Assembly: GCF_030409715.1 (NCBI RefSeq)
Contig: NZ_JAUFQI010000001.1
Location: forward strand, 1,357,001-1,421,000
Length of the DNA stretch: 64,000 nucleotides
Direction of reading: 5' to 3'
Origin: Reinekea marina
GTDB lineage: Bacteria; Pseudomonadota; Gammaproteobacteria; Pseudomonadales; Natronospirillaceae
The notes beneath the pieces were generated by a model. The model saw nothing but the letters and a program-made list of their open reading frames with translations, did no database searches and had not been told where the DNA came from. Below, piece after piece: positions 8,450 to 18,442 of this stretch (its first letter is position 1; each line of letters opens with the position of its first letter). The position numbers were made by a program, and so were the translations under genes.

Positions 8450-8470
8450 GGTTGCCCTTAGTGGGTAGCC
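8450..8470 (+). other. Stem-loop between eda and gntR
   Basis: GGTTGCCC (8450-8457), loop TTAGT and GGGTAGCC (8463-8470) pair over 8 bp if two G-U pairs are allowed in RNA. No T-tract follows, so it may protect message ends or attenuate rather than terminate. No GntR-type operator is visible in this 123-bp gap. Confidence 0.4.
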
Positions 8471-8533
8471 TCAAAGGTTTCACAATAATGATAAAAGCTT
8501 TCAATAAGACTCAAAATTGCCAAGGATTAGTAA

Positions 8534-9541
8534 GTGGACGGTTCTAAAAAGCAACCCAGACCTTCGCTACAAAATGTTGCTGATGAGGTCGGCACCACTA
8601 AAATGACGATCAGTCGTTATTTAAAAGACCCATCATTGGTATCAAAAGAGTTGGGTACAAAAATAGCCTCTGCGTTAGATAAAGTTGGCTATATTCCAAA
8701 TAAAGCGCCAGGAATATTGTCTAAAAAGCAAAGTTATTCTATTGGCGTTCTTGTTCCTTCGCTAACAAACCAAGTCTTTTCCGAAGTGATTCGTGAAATA
8801 GAAGTCGTCTTAGAGCGACACGGTTATCAACCCATGCTAGCTCATTATGGTTACAGTGAGTTGAAAGAAGAAGATCGAATTACCACGCTACTGTCATATA
8901 ATGTCGATGGTTTGATCCTGTCTGAATCGCAACATACTGAGAAAGTCAGGAAAATGATCCGTGTTGCGGGGATACCCGTGGTAGAAATTATGGACAGTGT
9001 TTCAAAGCCAATTCATCAAGCGATTGGCTACGACAACGCACAAGCCTCGCAAGCGATGACTGAGAAGATGATCCAAAAAGGCTATCGGAATATTATCTAT
9101 TTAGCCGCGCGTATGGATGTTCGTACTCAACTAAAAATAGCAGGGTATGAGTTAGCCATGTGCAATGCAGGTTTGACGCCAAAAGTACACGCTACTGAAG
9201 CGGCATCATCCTTTTCATTAGGTGGGCAATTGTTAAAAGATGCCCAGCTACAATATGACACTATCGATGGCATTATTTGCACGAATGATGATCTAGCTAT
9301 CGGTGCACTGTTTGAGTGTCAGCGACAAGGGATAAATGTACCGAGTGAGCTCGCCATAGCCGGTTTCCATAACCATAACTTCGCAAAGGAGGTTGTGCCG
9401 AGAATTGCTACAGTCGATACACCTCGAGAGGATATTGGTCGAATAGCTGCTGAACAGCTGATTGATAGACTCAATGGGAAGCGCATGAACAAGCGGGTAT
9501 TTAACTTAGATTTTTCTATAGTGGAAGGGCAAACTATTTAA
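8534..9541 (+). CDS. gntR: LacI-family gluconate repressor, GntR-like
   Basis: This 335-residue LacI/GalR-family regulator has an N-terminal helix-turn-helix (LQNVADEVGTTKMTISRYLK, residues 12-31) and a hinge helix around KVGYIPNKAPGILSKKQSY. The periplasmic-binding-like effector domain begins at SIGVLVPSLTNQVFSEV. The HTH resembles that of E. coli GntR, and two matching operators lie in front of the transporter operon. It probably represses 2461-9541 until gluconate binds; whether it is co-transcribed or has its own promoter in the 123-bp gap is unclear. It starts at GTG 8534 with AAGGA 8 nt upstream. Confidence 0.88.
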   Translation: MDGSKKQPRPSLQNVADEVGTTKMTISRYLKDPSLVSKELGTKIASALDKVGYIPNKAPGILSKKQSYSIGVLVPSLTNQVFSEVIREIEVVLERHGYQPMLAHYGYSELKEEDRITTLLSYNVDGLILSESQHTEKVRKMIRVAGIPVVEIMDSVSKPIHQAIGYDNAQASQAMTEKMIQKGYRNIIYLAARMDVRTQLKIAGYELAMCNAGLTPKVHATEAASSFSLGGQLLKDAQLQYDTIDGIICTNDDLAIGALFECQRQGINVPSELAIAGFHNHNFAKEVVPRIATVDTPREDIGRIAAEQLIDRLNGKRMNKRVFNLDFSIVEGQTI

Positions 9542-9557
9542 GGTGGGTATTTTAAAC

Positions 9558-9580
9558 AGTCGCTTTTTGAAAAAGCGACT
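9558..9580. terminator. Stem-loop closing the gluconate operon, possible bidirectional terminator
   Basis: An 11-bp perfect inverted repeat (arms 9558-9568 and 9570-9580, each AGTCGCTTTTT or its complement) follows the gntR stop by about 17 nt. The upstream arm has its own T-run, but no long T-tract follows on the plus strand. It also lies beyond the stop of the convergent cytochrome gene. Confidence 0.5.
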
Positions 9581-9648
9581 GCGGTCACCTCTAGTTAAAA
9601 CACTTAAATGCTTTGCTAGTATTCTAATTATTTAGCCTTGGCTAAAAG

Positions 9649-10044
9649 TTACATACTATGCTCTTTCTTAACAATCCCATTGCTTTTCTGTACCTCTCGG
9701 ATAAATGCGACAACGTTCGTTATTTTAGAAAAACCAATATGAGGCTGTGGCGGCATGTTGCCGTATTGCCAATGGTGTTGGCGCACACCTTTGAGTACCG
9801 CTCGAGTGAACGATTCATTGGGGTGGTGGCCTGAGTTATATATATCATGGATTAATGGTGGTCCAATTAGTGTACCTTGGCCGTTAATGCCATGGCAGGC
9901 GGCGCAGTTGTCATTGAAGGTAAGTTGCCCTGCTGCGGCTCGTGGTGAAAGTGTACCGACAGTTACATCGACATGGCCTTGGTTGTGGTCGCCAAATACG
10001 GCGGTTGCTGCTAATAATAAAGTTAGGGTGTAAAAAAATTTCAT
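9649..10044 (-). CDS. Secreted monohaem cytochrome c
   Basis: This 131-residue class I c-type cytochrome has an N-terminal signal peptide ending near FG (about residue 18). A single CAACH haem-attachment motif lies at residues 47-51, and the probable axial Met97 is in YGNMPPQP. One haem and the short length suggest a soluble periplasmic electron carrier. GGAGG lies 5 nt before the ATG. It is 62 bp downstream of, and co-directional with, a small secreted Cys-rich protein, so the two may form an operon. The redox partner cannot be named. Confidence 0.87.
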   Translation of the reverse strand: MKFFYTLTLLLAATAVFGDHNQGHVDVTVGTLSPRAAAGQLTFNDNCAACHGINGQGTLIGPPLIHDIYNSGHHPNESFTRAVLKGVRQHHWQYGNMPPQPHIGFSKITNVVAFIREVQKSNGIVKKEHSM

Positions 10045-10106
10045 CGTGCCTCCTCAGGCATGCATTTTCCTATAAGTTTTAAACTTGTTTTGTAAAAAGG
10101 TTGTTA

Positions 10107-10427
10107 TTAGGAGGCTTTCGGAGGGTGTTTAGCGCGTTTGTTGAAACCGGGTAAAGGATTACGGTTATAGGGGGTTGAGCTGTTTTTAAAGCGAGGTAAT
10201 TGGCTTGAGTAAGCTACTTGAGCAACAGGGCAGGCTGATTGAAACTGCGAGCAATGCGTATCCGCTAAACCACAGCTGGTTTGATCTTGGCAATTTAATT
10301 GAAGGTGATGTGCGTATTTTGTCATCAGATGCGCTTCGGGGCTGCTTGTTGCAGGCATGCTAAAGCTCAACGCGGTTGCGTTGAAAGAGAGCAAAGCTAT
10401 TAACAAGAACAAACCGGCTTTTCGCAT
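10107..10427 (-). CDS. Small secreted Cys-containing hypothetical protein
   Basis: I do not recognise this 106-residue protein. It has a convincing signal peptide (MRKAGLFLLIALLSFNATA, then SFSMPATSS). The mature part is His/Cys-bearing in its first half (HLMTKYAHHLQLNC, SCGLADTHC, SAC) and basic and Pro-rich at the end. The four cysteines could form two disulfides or a metal site. It precedes the cytochrome c gene on the same strand. A vague likeness to short copper-associated periplasmic proteins is not enough to assign a role. Confidence 0.65.
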   Translation of the reverse strand: MRKAGLFLLIALLSFNATALSFSMPATSSPEAHLMTKYAHHLQLNCQDQTSCGLADTHCSQFQSACPVAQVAYSSQLPRFKNSSTPYNRNPLPGFNKRAKHPPKAS

Positions 10428-10670
10428 AAATTTTCTACCTTTCAGTCACCAAGATATTAACTGAAGTTGTTGCTTGGTTGAAGGGATTCCACTTAATCTA
10501 GCCGCAGTGTAATGTAAAGTGTTTGTGTGATTTACCGAAAAAAATGTGACCAGCCAAGTAGGTTGAAAAATAGTGTTTTTTAATGGGGATTATCTACCCA
10601 TTTATGTGCCAATTGTTTAAAAACCTACTGTACAATGTGGCGCAATTGTCTTGTTACCTCTGGAGCGCTC

Positions 10671-11273
10671 ATGATTGATCTAACAGGTTCTACGGTAGAG
10701 TATTTTTCTGAAACCTTTGTCGATGAGGCGCTCAGTGGAGAAACGTTAAGCCATATTGAGTTTGATGGCTGTACCTTTAAAGAGTGCGACTTTAGCAGCG
10801 CTGTTTTTGATCACTGTAAGTTTATCGAGTGCGAGTTTATTCGCTGTAATTTAAGTGTTGTGCAGCTAAAAGCCAGTCGATTTATGGACGTCGTCTTTAA
10901 AGAAAGTAAAGTCATTGGCGTTGATTGGACAAGAGCCGCTTGGTCAAACGTTCAACTTGCTTCACCCGTTGCATTTGAGCACTCTGTAATCAATGATTCC
11001 TCATTTTTTGGGCTGTATTTAGCTGAGTTGTGTGTAGAGCACTGTAAAGCGAATGATGTTGATTTTCGTGAAGGTGATTTCACTGAAGCTAATTTTAGTG
11101 GTTCCGATTTGTCTCGCTGTTTGTTCGATGGCTCGAATTTAAATGGCGCTAACTTTACCGATGCCGATCACTATTATATTGATATTAACAATTGCAAACT
11201 AAAAAAAGCCATCTTCAGCCGAATAGAAGCGGTGAACTTATTAGAAAGTCTTGATATTGTGTTAGTAGATTAG
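10671..11273 (+). CDS. Pentapeptide-repeat protein
   Basis: This 200-residue protein consists largely of pentapeptide repeats of the A(D/N)LXX type (FDGCTFKECDFSSAVFDHCK near residues 28-47, and DFTEANFSGSDLSRCLFDGS near residue 140). These repeats build a right-handed quadrilateral beta-helix. Some relatives mimic DNA and bind gyrase (Qnr, McbG), but many have no known role, so no function is assigned. The ATG at 10671 with GGAG 6 nt upstream is the start; an upstream ATG at 10635 lies inside a TACAAT -10-like box (10631-10636). It heads a co-directional run with the SirB2, RmlD-like and PilZ genes. Confidence 0.8.
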   Translation: MIDLTGSTVEYFSETFVDEALSGETLSHIEFDGCTFKECDFSSAVFDHCKFIECEFIRCNLSVVQLKASRFMDVVFKESKVIGVDWTRAAWSNVQLASPVAFEHSVINDSSFFGLYLAELCVEHCKANDVDFREGDFTEANFSGSDLSRCLFDGSNLNGANFTDADHYYIDINNCKLKKAIFSRIEAVNLLESLDIVLVD

Positions 11274-11292
11274 TGACTACCTAAGGTTTGAT

Positions 11293-11667
11293 ATGTATTT
11301 AATGATAAAACACTTGCACATGTTGAGTGCAATGATCAGCATTAGCTTTTTTATCGTCCGAGCATTTTGGTCGGTTCGAGAGTCGCCGTTGTTGCAGCAA
11401 AAGTGGGTGAAAATAAGTCCGCACATTATTGATACCGTCTTACTCGTTTGTGCGCTCTATTTAGCCAGTTTTTGGCCACTTTCGACGGGATGGATATGGG
11501 TTAAAGTAGTCGCTTTAGTCGCGTATATTATTGTCGGTACTTTCGCGATTAAACGTGGTAAAACACCTAAATCACGCGGTCTGTTTGCCATAGCAGCCAT
11601 ATTGATATTCGGATATATCGTTGGCGTGGCGGTCACACAAAACCCTAGCGCTTGGTTGGCACTTTAA
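11293..11667 (+). CDS. SirB2-like inner membrane protein
   Basis: This 124-residue protein has four predicted transmembrane helices and matches the SirB family (KHLHMLSAMISISFFIVRAF at the N-terminus, SPHIIDTVLLVCALYLA near residue 45). SirB was named for an effect on invasion-gene expression in Salmonella; its biochemical role is not established. The gene starts 19 bp after the pentapeptide-repeat gene and ends 20 bp before the RmlD-like gene, which suggests one transcript. Confidence 0.85.
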   Translation: MYLMIKHLHMLSAMISISFFIVRAFWSVRESPLLQQKWVKISPHIIDTVLLVCALYLASFWPLSTGWIWVKVVALVAYIIVGTFAIKRGKTPKSRGLFAIAAILIFGYIVGVAVTQNPSAWLAL

Positions 11668-11687
11668 AATAAATAGAGGAGTTGAAT

Positions 11688-12584
11688 GTGATAAAGCATT
11701 CGCCCAGTTTACAGTTTTGCATTTTAGGCCCCGAGTCTCAGGTCGGCCAAGCGCTTGCAACGTACTTTACAGAACGAGAAATTCCTTTTTCTGTGATCAA
11801 TAGCGATGATCTGGCTGGCGCATTAGATTTAGGTGATCGCTTTAAAGAGACCTATTTTGTGAATGCGTTGCCCGTTGAATGCCCTTCTGGTCGCCCGTTA
11901 AACGAATCTTTATTGCTTTCCGTTACTGAAAAGTTGGCAGCCTTTTGTCAGGCAAACGATAGGGTTTTGTTTCAGTTGTCTAGTGCCAGTGTATTTGATG
12001 GGCAGAAAAAGTCTGCCTATAAAGAATCCGACGCGACTCACCCGGTGACAGAGATCGGTCAATTGCTGTTAAGTTGCGAGCATAAGGCGGTTCAACGGTG
12101 TGCATCTACGGTAATTTTGCGCACCAGTTGGCTGTTCGACAGCGAAGGTGATAATTACCTGACACGGCTGTGTAATGCGGCCGTCAATGAAACTGAGCTG
12201 CGGGTTTCTGGCGTCATGAAAGCTTGCCCAACGGGTGCTTCAAGTGTAGCTAAGGCCATTGTTGCAATGGCTGAGCAAATCGATTGTGGTTCTGAGCCCG
12301 ATTTATGGGGTGTGTATCATTATGTCGACAGCGATGTTTGCAGTATGTATACCTTTTCAAAAGCGGCCATCAACGGCATTAAGGCGTTAACGGATGTGAA
12401 AGTAGAGACAGTTACAGAGGTTAGCGCTGAAGAGGGTGGTGTTGAGGAATCTTATGAGCTGAGTTGCTTAAAGATACTGTCGACATTTGGCATTAAACAA
12501 CACCCTTGGCGTCGTGGCTTATCAGAGTGTATTAAGAAAAAATTCACCAGTGATAGCGCTTTAAATGAACCAATGGGTGATTAA
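11688..12584 (+). CDS. RmlD-like extended SDR protein, catalytic Tyr apparently missing
   Basis: This 298-residue protein resembles dTDP-4-dehydrorhamnose reductase (RmlD), with an N-terminal nucleotide-binding pattern (FCILGPESQVGQALATYF) and the segment VILRTSWLFDSEGDNYLTRL typical of the family. At the expected catalytic YxxxK the sequence reads SCEHK, so the tyrosine appears replaced by serine. It lacks neighbouring rmlABC genes. It may be a non-catalytic SDR, such as a regulatory subunit, rather than a rhamnose enzyme. GTG 11688 lies 7 nt after AGGA and is the likely start; a TTG at 11682 lies too close to it. Confidence 0.72.
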   Translation: MIKHSPSLQFCILGPESQVGQALATYFTEREIPFSVINSDDLAGALDLGDRFKETYFVNALPVECPSGRPLNESLLLSVTEKLAAFCQANDRVLFQLSSASVFDGQKKSAYKESDATHPVTEIGQLLLSCEHKAVQRCASTVILRTSWLFDSEGDNYLTRLCNAAVNETELRVSGVMKACPTGASSVAKAIVAMAEQIDCGSEPDLWGVYHYVDSDVCSMYTFSKAAINGIKALTDVKVETVTEVSAEEGGVEESYELSCLKILSTFGIKQHPWRRGLSECIKKKFTSDSALNEPMGD

Positions 12585-12653
12585 ACCTAAAGATTTTAAG
12601 AAATAACCCGATCTATAGTAGATCATCCACTGTTTTATAGGAAAGCGAGCTTA

Positions 12654-13322
12654 ATGGCGACCCATGATTTATCGAAGCTGCGCCTTGCTGCTGGCTTAAA
12701 TATTAATATCGAGCTGCCCGACGTAGACGAAAAGCGTTATTTAGGTACTCTTATCGGCTATGTGTCTGATCGTTCGGTGCTGGTAACTACACCCATGCTG
12801 GGAGAAAACCGTCCACTCTTGCTGCGGAAAGATCAAACCGTGGTGTGTCGATTCTTTTCTCATAAGGTTGCTTGTGCGTTCAGTGCGCAAGTTGTGCATT
12901 TGTGTACTACCCCTATTCACTATATTCACTTGGGCTGGCCTCGCCAGGTTGAGGTGGGTACCGTTCGAAAATCTGAGCGCGTTGTAGCAAATTTGAAGGT
13001 TTCAGTGGTCAATCAAACCGATGTCGACTGGCAGCGCGGCGCTGGGGCCGTGGTGGATTTATCGACAACCGGAGCTAAACTAGAATGCCTTGAGCCAGTT
13101 GGTGCTATTGGTGACGTGATTTTAATTAGCGGAAAAGTAGTGGTGGGGCATGTGACGCGATTAATCTCTATCGAAGCGACTATACGAGCGGAGTTGAATA
13201 AATTTGAAGTAGCAAACTCAACCGCCGCTTATGGAATTGAGTTTAAGTATGTTTCCGATATCGATTTTTTAGCCCTGCAAGCTTTCGTGAACAGTCAGAT
13301 TGCCAATGGAGCAGGTCGATAA
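12654..13322 (+). CDS. PilZ-domain protein, YcgR-like c-di-GMP receptor
   Basis: This 222-residue protein has a YcgR-like N-terminal beta domain (about residues 10-100) followed by a PilZ domain. The PilZ c-di-GMP motif is intact: RKSERV near residue 105 supplies the RxxxR arginines and DLSTTGAKL near residue 131 the D/NxSxxG loop. Proteins of this layout bind c-di-GMP and act on flagella or envelope functions. No motility genes are nearby, so the target is unknown. An RBS (GGAAAG) precedes the ATG by about 9 nt. The gene converges on ispB with an 11-bp gap. Confidence 0.86.
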   Translation: MATHDLSKLRLAAGLNINIELPDVDEKRYLGTLIGYVSDRSVLVTTPMLGENRPLLLRKDQTVVCRFFSHKVACAFSAQVVHLCTTPIHYIHLGWPRQVEVGTVRKSERVVANLKVSVVNQTDVDWQRGAGAVVDLSTTGAKLECLEPVGAIGDVILISGKVVVGHVTRLISIEATIRAELNKFEVANSTAAYGIEFKYVSDIDFLALQAFVNSQIANGAGR

Positions 13323-13333
13323 TTAACCGCTGC

Positions 13334-14302
13334 TTAAAAGTCTCGCTTAACCGATAACGCGGCCAGTGCCTTCATTGCCTGCTTGTAATCTGACTCCGGA
13401 AAAGCATCTAAAGCTAGTTTAGCTTGTTCTGCATGGTGTTCGGCTTTGGCAATTGTATATTCGAGAGAACCGCAGCGATTCATAATGGACATGACCTCAT
13501 TCAGTTGGTCTAAACTGCCCTTACGAATACAGCTGCGGATGAGTTGGCGTTCATCTTCACTGCAGTTTGCCATCGCATGAATAGTGGGCAGGGTCGGTTT
13601 GCCTTCAGCTAGGTCGTCGCCCACGTTTTTTCCGAGCTTTTCGGCTTCACCAGAATAATCCAGAACATCATCAATAAGCTGAAAAGCTAACCCTAAATGC
13701 AACCCGTAATTGGCTAGGGCAGTAGTTTGGTCTTTCGGTGAGTCGGCAATGAGTCCAGCGCATTCACCGCATGCTTGAAACAAGATGGCCGTTTTACCCT
13801 TAATGACTTCGAGATACTGCGCCTCACTGGCATCTGGATTGCGCACATTGGTCAGCTGCAGTACTTCACCTTCGGCTATTTTGCGGGTAGTCGCAGCTAA
13901 CGTATCCATCACGCCCAGTTGGCCAATTTTAACTAACAGTTCAAATGCGCGGGCATAAAGAAAATCACCCACCAAAACACTGGCTGCATTGCCCCATTGG
14001 GCATTGGCGGTAGGTTTGCCTCGGCGCATATCAGAGGTGTCCACTACATCATCATGTAACAAGGTAGCGGTATGTAGAAATTCAATTACGGTGGCTAATT
14101 GGTGTTGCTGAGTGCCTTGGCTATTAGTTAAGCCCGCCGCCAGCAGCACAATTGTCGGCCGTAAGCGCTTGCCGCCACTGGATATAATGTGGTCTGCAAT
14201 CTTCTCAACCATGGGAACATTAGAAACTAACTGTTGGTGTATGGTGTCGTTTACTGCACTAAAGTCGCCGGCAATGACAGCGTGAATTTCTTTATGATCC
14301 AT
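13334..14302 (-). CDS. ispB: Octaprenyl diphosphate synthase
   Basis: This 322-residue trans-polyprenyl diphosphate synthase makes the long isoprenoid tail of ubiquinone from isopentenyl and farnesyl diphosphate. Both Asp-rich motifs are present: DDVVD near residue 84 and DDVLDYSG near residue 212. KGKTAILFQACGECAGL near residue 165 is also typical. Eight isoprene units is assumed from orthology; chain length is not readable with certainty. It is divergent from rplU, as in many Gammaproteobacteria. Confidence 0.95.
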   Translation of the reverse strand: MDHKEIHAVIAGDFSAVNDTIHQQLVSNVPMVEKIADHIISSGGKRLRPTIVLLAAGLTNSQGTQQHQLATVIEFLHTATLLHDDVVDTSDMRRGKPTANAQWGNAASVLVGDFLYARAFELLVKIGQLGVMDTLAATTRKIAEGEVLQLTNVRNPDASEAQYLEVIKGKTAILFQACGECAGLIADSPKDQTTALANYGLHLGLAFQLIDDVLDYSGEAEKLGKNVGDDLAEGKPTLPTIHAMANCSEDERQLIRSCIRKGSLDQLNEVMSIMNRCGSLEYTIAKAEHHAEQAKLALDAFPESDYKQAMKALAALSVKRDF

Positions 14303-14385
14303 GTGAGTTTAAATTCTATTTAAAGGCTAATAATGCGCGATGCTAGGGAGGCGCGCGCGCGCTGTCAAGCTTGCTAAAAAACGGC

Positions 14386-14414
14386 TTGCAAGTAGTGGGA
14401 TAACTCCGTATTAT
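14386..14414 (+). promoter_or_regulatory. Promoter of rplU-rpmA
   Basis: TTGCAA (14386-14391) and TATTAT (14409-14414) are separated by exactly 17 bp, a strong sigma-70 pattern. The start point would fall near 14421, giving a leader of about 115 nt before rplU. Such a leader leaves room for autogenous control, but I see no defined element. Confidence 0.7.
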
Positions 14415-14537
14415 ACGCCGCCCAATCAGTTTGACTCATTCCCTGCCATAGGGTGCCCAACAGCGTGGCGTCGCCTTTAGAAACAGGTAGTAATGACAGA
14501 GTGAGATTGGGGTAATTAAAATCTTTGGAGAATAAAG

Positions 14538-14849
14538 ATGTACGCTGTAATCGTATCTGGCGGTAAGCAATACCGCGTAGCAGAAGGCCAAACGGTCAAG
14601 CTAGAAAAAATTGAAGCGGAAACGGGCTCAACGTTCGATTTCGAAAAAGTGCTATTAGTTGCAGATGGCGACAAGGTAAGCTTAGGCCAGCCTGTTGTTA
14701 AAGGCGCTAAAGTGACTGCTGAAATTATCGCTCAAGGTCGTCACAAGAAAGTGAAGATCATGAAGTTCAAGCGTCGTAAGCACCACATGAAGCAAATGGG
14801 CCACCGTCAGTGGTTCACTGAAGTTAAAATTACTGGTATCAAGGCATAA
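14538..14849 (+). CDS. rplU: 50S ribosomal protein L21
   Basis: This 103-residue protein is bacterial L21 from end to end: [18 protein letters not shown] at the N-terminus, the basic [19 protein letters not shown] segment near residue 74, and KITGI at the C-terminus. It binds 23S rRNA in the large subunit. TTTGGAG lies upstream of the ATG. It is 12 bp before rpmA in the conserved rplU-rpmA-obgE order. Confidence 0.98.
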   Translation: MYAVIVSGGKQYRVAEGQTVKLEKIEAETGSTFDFEKVLLVADGDKVSLGQPVVKGAKVTAEIIAQGRHKKVKIMKFKRRKHHMKQMGHRQWFTEVKITGIKA

Positions 14850-14861
14850 CGGAGATTTCTC

Positions 14862-15116
14862 ATGGCTCATAAGAAAGCTGGTGGTAGTACTAGAAACGGT
14901 CGTGACTCGGTCAGTAAACGACTTGGTGTAAAGGCCTTTGGTGGCGAATCTGTAAGCGCAGGTTCAATTATCGTTCGTCAACGTGGTACTCGTTTCCACG
15001 CAGGTGACAACGTAGGTTGTGGTAAAGACCACACCTTGTTTGCGAAAGCAGACGGTAAGGTAGAATTTGTTGTTAAAGGTTCAAGCAATCGTAAGTTTGT
15101 AAACATCGTCGCTTAA
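14862..15116 (+). CDS. rpmA: 50S ribosomal protein L27
   Basis: This 84-residue protein is L27, whose N-terminal tail reaches the peptidyl-transferase centre. It begins [20 protein letters not shown], the usual form without a cleavable extension, and continues with [24 protein letters not shown] precedes the ATG. A strong terminator follows 17 bp after the stop, so obgE is probably transcribed separately. Confidence 0.98.
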   Translation: MAHKKAGGSTRNGRDSVSKRLGVKAFGGESVSAGSIIVRQRGTRFHAGDNVGCGKDHTLFAKADGKVEFVVKGSSNRKFVNIVA

Positions 15117-15133
15117 TTAGCGAAACAACATTG

Positions 15134-15160
15134 AAAGCCTCGCCGCGTGCGGGGCTTTTT
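15134..15160 (+). terminator. Intrinsic terminator of rplU-rpmA
   Basis: AAAGCCTCGC (15134-15143), loop CGCGT and GCGGGGCTTT (15149-15158) pair over 10 bp with one G-T wobble and run into TTTTT. Confidence 0.9.
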
Positions 15161-15227
15161 GCGTTTTAACTCTGGTTTTTTACGCCTGTGGTTAAAGGCA
15201 AAGCACAATAACTTATAAATATAGAGG

Positions 15228-16704
<1,477 letters not shown>

Positions 16705-16724
16705 ATTTATAAAAAGGAAAGACA

Positions 16725-17855
16725 GTGGTGGCGGGAAACGCTAAAGCCAGACTGACAAAAGGAACGCGCTGGGTTGTTAAAATTGGCTCAGCACTGCTTA
16801 CCAACGATGGTAAAGGGCTCGATTTAGCGCGAATTGCGCAATGGACCGAGCAGATGGCTGCACTCAAGCAGCAAGGCATCGAAATAGTACTGGTGTCTTC
16901 TGGAGCAGTTGCGGCCGGTATGTCGAGATTAGGGTGGCAAGAACGCCCTAATTCAATGGAGCAATTACAAGCGGCGGCCGCAGTCGGGCAAACGAAGTTA
17001 GTGCAAACTTACGAGAATGCATTTGCGCGCCACGACCTGCACACAGCGCAAATTCTGTTAACCCATGAAGACCTCTCCGACCGAAAACGCTATTTAAATG
17101 CTCGAAATACCTTGCGAGCATTACTTGATTTGCCTGTCATTCCTATTGTGAATGAGAACGACACCGTCGTGACCGATGAAATAAAGTTCGGTGATAACGA
17201 TACACTCGGTGCGCTCGTAACAAACCTAGTGGAAGCCGATGCTCTCATATTATTGACCGATCAAGACGGCCTTTACGATGCCGACCCACGAAGCAACCCC
17301 GAAGCTAAATTAATAGAGCAAGCCACAGCAACCGACGCCAAGTTAGTCGCCGTCGCTGGCGATGGTGGCAAGTTAGGCCGTGGTGGCATGGCCACTAAAG
17401 TAAGAGCGGCTCAACTGGCCGCGCGCTCAGGTGCTGTCACTGTAATTGCTGGGGGCCGTATCGAGAATGTCTTAACAAGATTAAGATTGGGCGAGCAAGT
17501 AGGTACTCACTTATCCCCTGAACTAGAGCCAATAGCCGCGCGTAAACAATGGTTAGCCGGCCACTTGCAAACTAAAGGTGAAATAACCCTCGATGATGGC
17601 GCTGTAAACGCCTTGCTTGAAAAAGGTAAAAGTTTACTTGCCGTGGGTGTTAACAATATCAAAGGTCAATTTCATCGTGGTGAATGCGTTGCCATTCTCG
17701 ACAGCAAGGGTAATACGTTAGCTCGTGGATTGGTTAATTACGATGTCGATGAAGCTTTTAAAATCATGGGTAAACCGACGTCTGAAATAGACAGCATTTT
17801 GGGTTATTTGAACGAGCCTGAATTGATTCATCGAGATAACCTCGTATTGCTTTAG
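16725..17855 (+). CDS. proB: Glutamate 5-kinase
   Basis: This 376-residue enzyme phosphorylates glutamate with ATP, the first and feedback-controlled step of proline synthesis. The amino-acid kinase domain runs from [15 protein letters not shown] to about residue 260, with [20 protein letters not shown] and [17 protein letters not shown]-terminal PUA domain (about residues 280-365) is present, as in E. coli ProB. It starts at GTG 16725 (or the adjacent GTG) after AAGGAAAG, 20 bp downstream of obgE. proA is not in the window. Confidence 0.96.
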   Translation: MVAGNAKARLTKGTRWVVKIGSALLTNDGKGLDLARIAQWTEQMAALKQQGIEIVLVSSGAVAAGMSRLGWQERPNSMEQLQAAAAVGQTKLVQTYENAFARHDLHTAQILLTHEDLSDRKRYLNARNTLRALLDLPVIPIVNENDTVVTDEIKFGDNDTLGALVTNLVEADALILLTDQDGLYDADPRSNPEAKLIEQATATDAKLVAVAGDGGKLGRGGMATKVRAAQLAARSGAVTVIAGGRIENVLTRLRLGEQVGTHLSPELEPIAARKQWLAGHLQTKGEITLDDGAVNALLEKGKSLLAVGVNNIKGQFHRGECVAILDSKGNTLARGLVNYDVDEAFKIMGKPTSEIDSILGYLNEPELIHRDNLVLL

Positions 17856-17866
17856 GAGCAAAAAAA

Positions 17867-18442
17867 ATGAAACGGTGTGCATGGTGTGGCGAAGACGAAC
17901 AATATCAAAACTATCATGACACCGTATGGGGTCGAGCAGAATACGACAGCCAAGAACTGTTTAAAAAGCTATGCCTCGATGGTCAGCAAGCTGGACTCAG
18001 CTGGATAACTATTTTACGCAAGCAAGCGAATTACGAAGCGGCATTTTTTAATTTTGATCCCGTAAAAATGGCCGCGATGACCGATGAAGACCTTGCCGAA
18101 CAAATGCACAACGCTGGCATTGTTCGCAATAAACTCAAAATAGAATCGTTGCGCCGTAACGCCCGCGCTTACTTAGCAATGGAAGCAGCAGGGCAGCCAT
18201 TTAACGAGTTTATCTGGAGTTTTACCGGTGGAAAAACAATCGATAACGCGCTCAAAGATATGAGTGACTACCCAACAGAATCGAAAGAAAGCCAAGCTAT
18301 GTCGAAAGCGTTGAAAAAGCATGGGTTTAATTTTGTCGGCCCAACTATTTGTTATGCATTTATGCAGGCCGTTGGCATTATTAACGACCACCTAACGGAT
18401 TGCCATGTTTACCAAGAATGCAAAGCCCTAGCGAGAGCATAA
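17867..18442 (+). CDS. tag: DNA-3-methyladenine glycosylase I
   Basis: This 191-residue base-excision repair enzyme removes 3-methyladenine from alkylated DNA. It begins KRCAWCGEDEQYQNYHDTVW, the Tag signature with zinc-binding cysteines. LFKKLCLDGQQAGLSWITIL and KLIE-type recognition helices follow, and the C-terminus carries the matching zinc ligands (THDH-like NDHLTDCHVYQEC). AGGAGC precedes the ATG, 11 bp after proB. Its stop overlaps the start of the next gene by one base. Confidence 0.95.
   Translation: MKRCAWCGEDEQYQNYHDTVWGRAEYDSQELFKKLCLDGQQAGLSWITILRKQANYEAAFFNFDPVKMAAMTDEDLAEQMHNAGIVRNKLKIESLRRNARAYLAMEAAGQPFNEFIWSFTGGKTIDNALKDMSDYPTESKESQAMSKALKKHGFNFVGPTICYAFMQAVGIINDHLTDCHVYQECKALARA

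Noticed and set aside
14349..14361. GCGCGCGCGCGC alternating run upstream of rplU
   Set aside because: It is a short simple-sequence run, possibly Z-DNA-prone, lying upstream of a clear promoter; nothing indicates a defined function.
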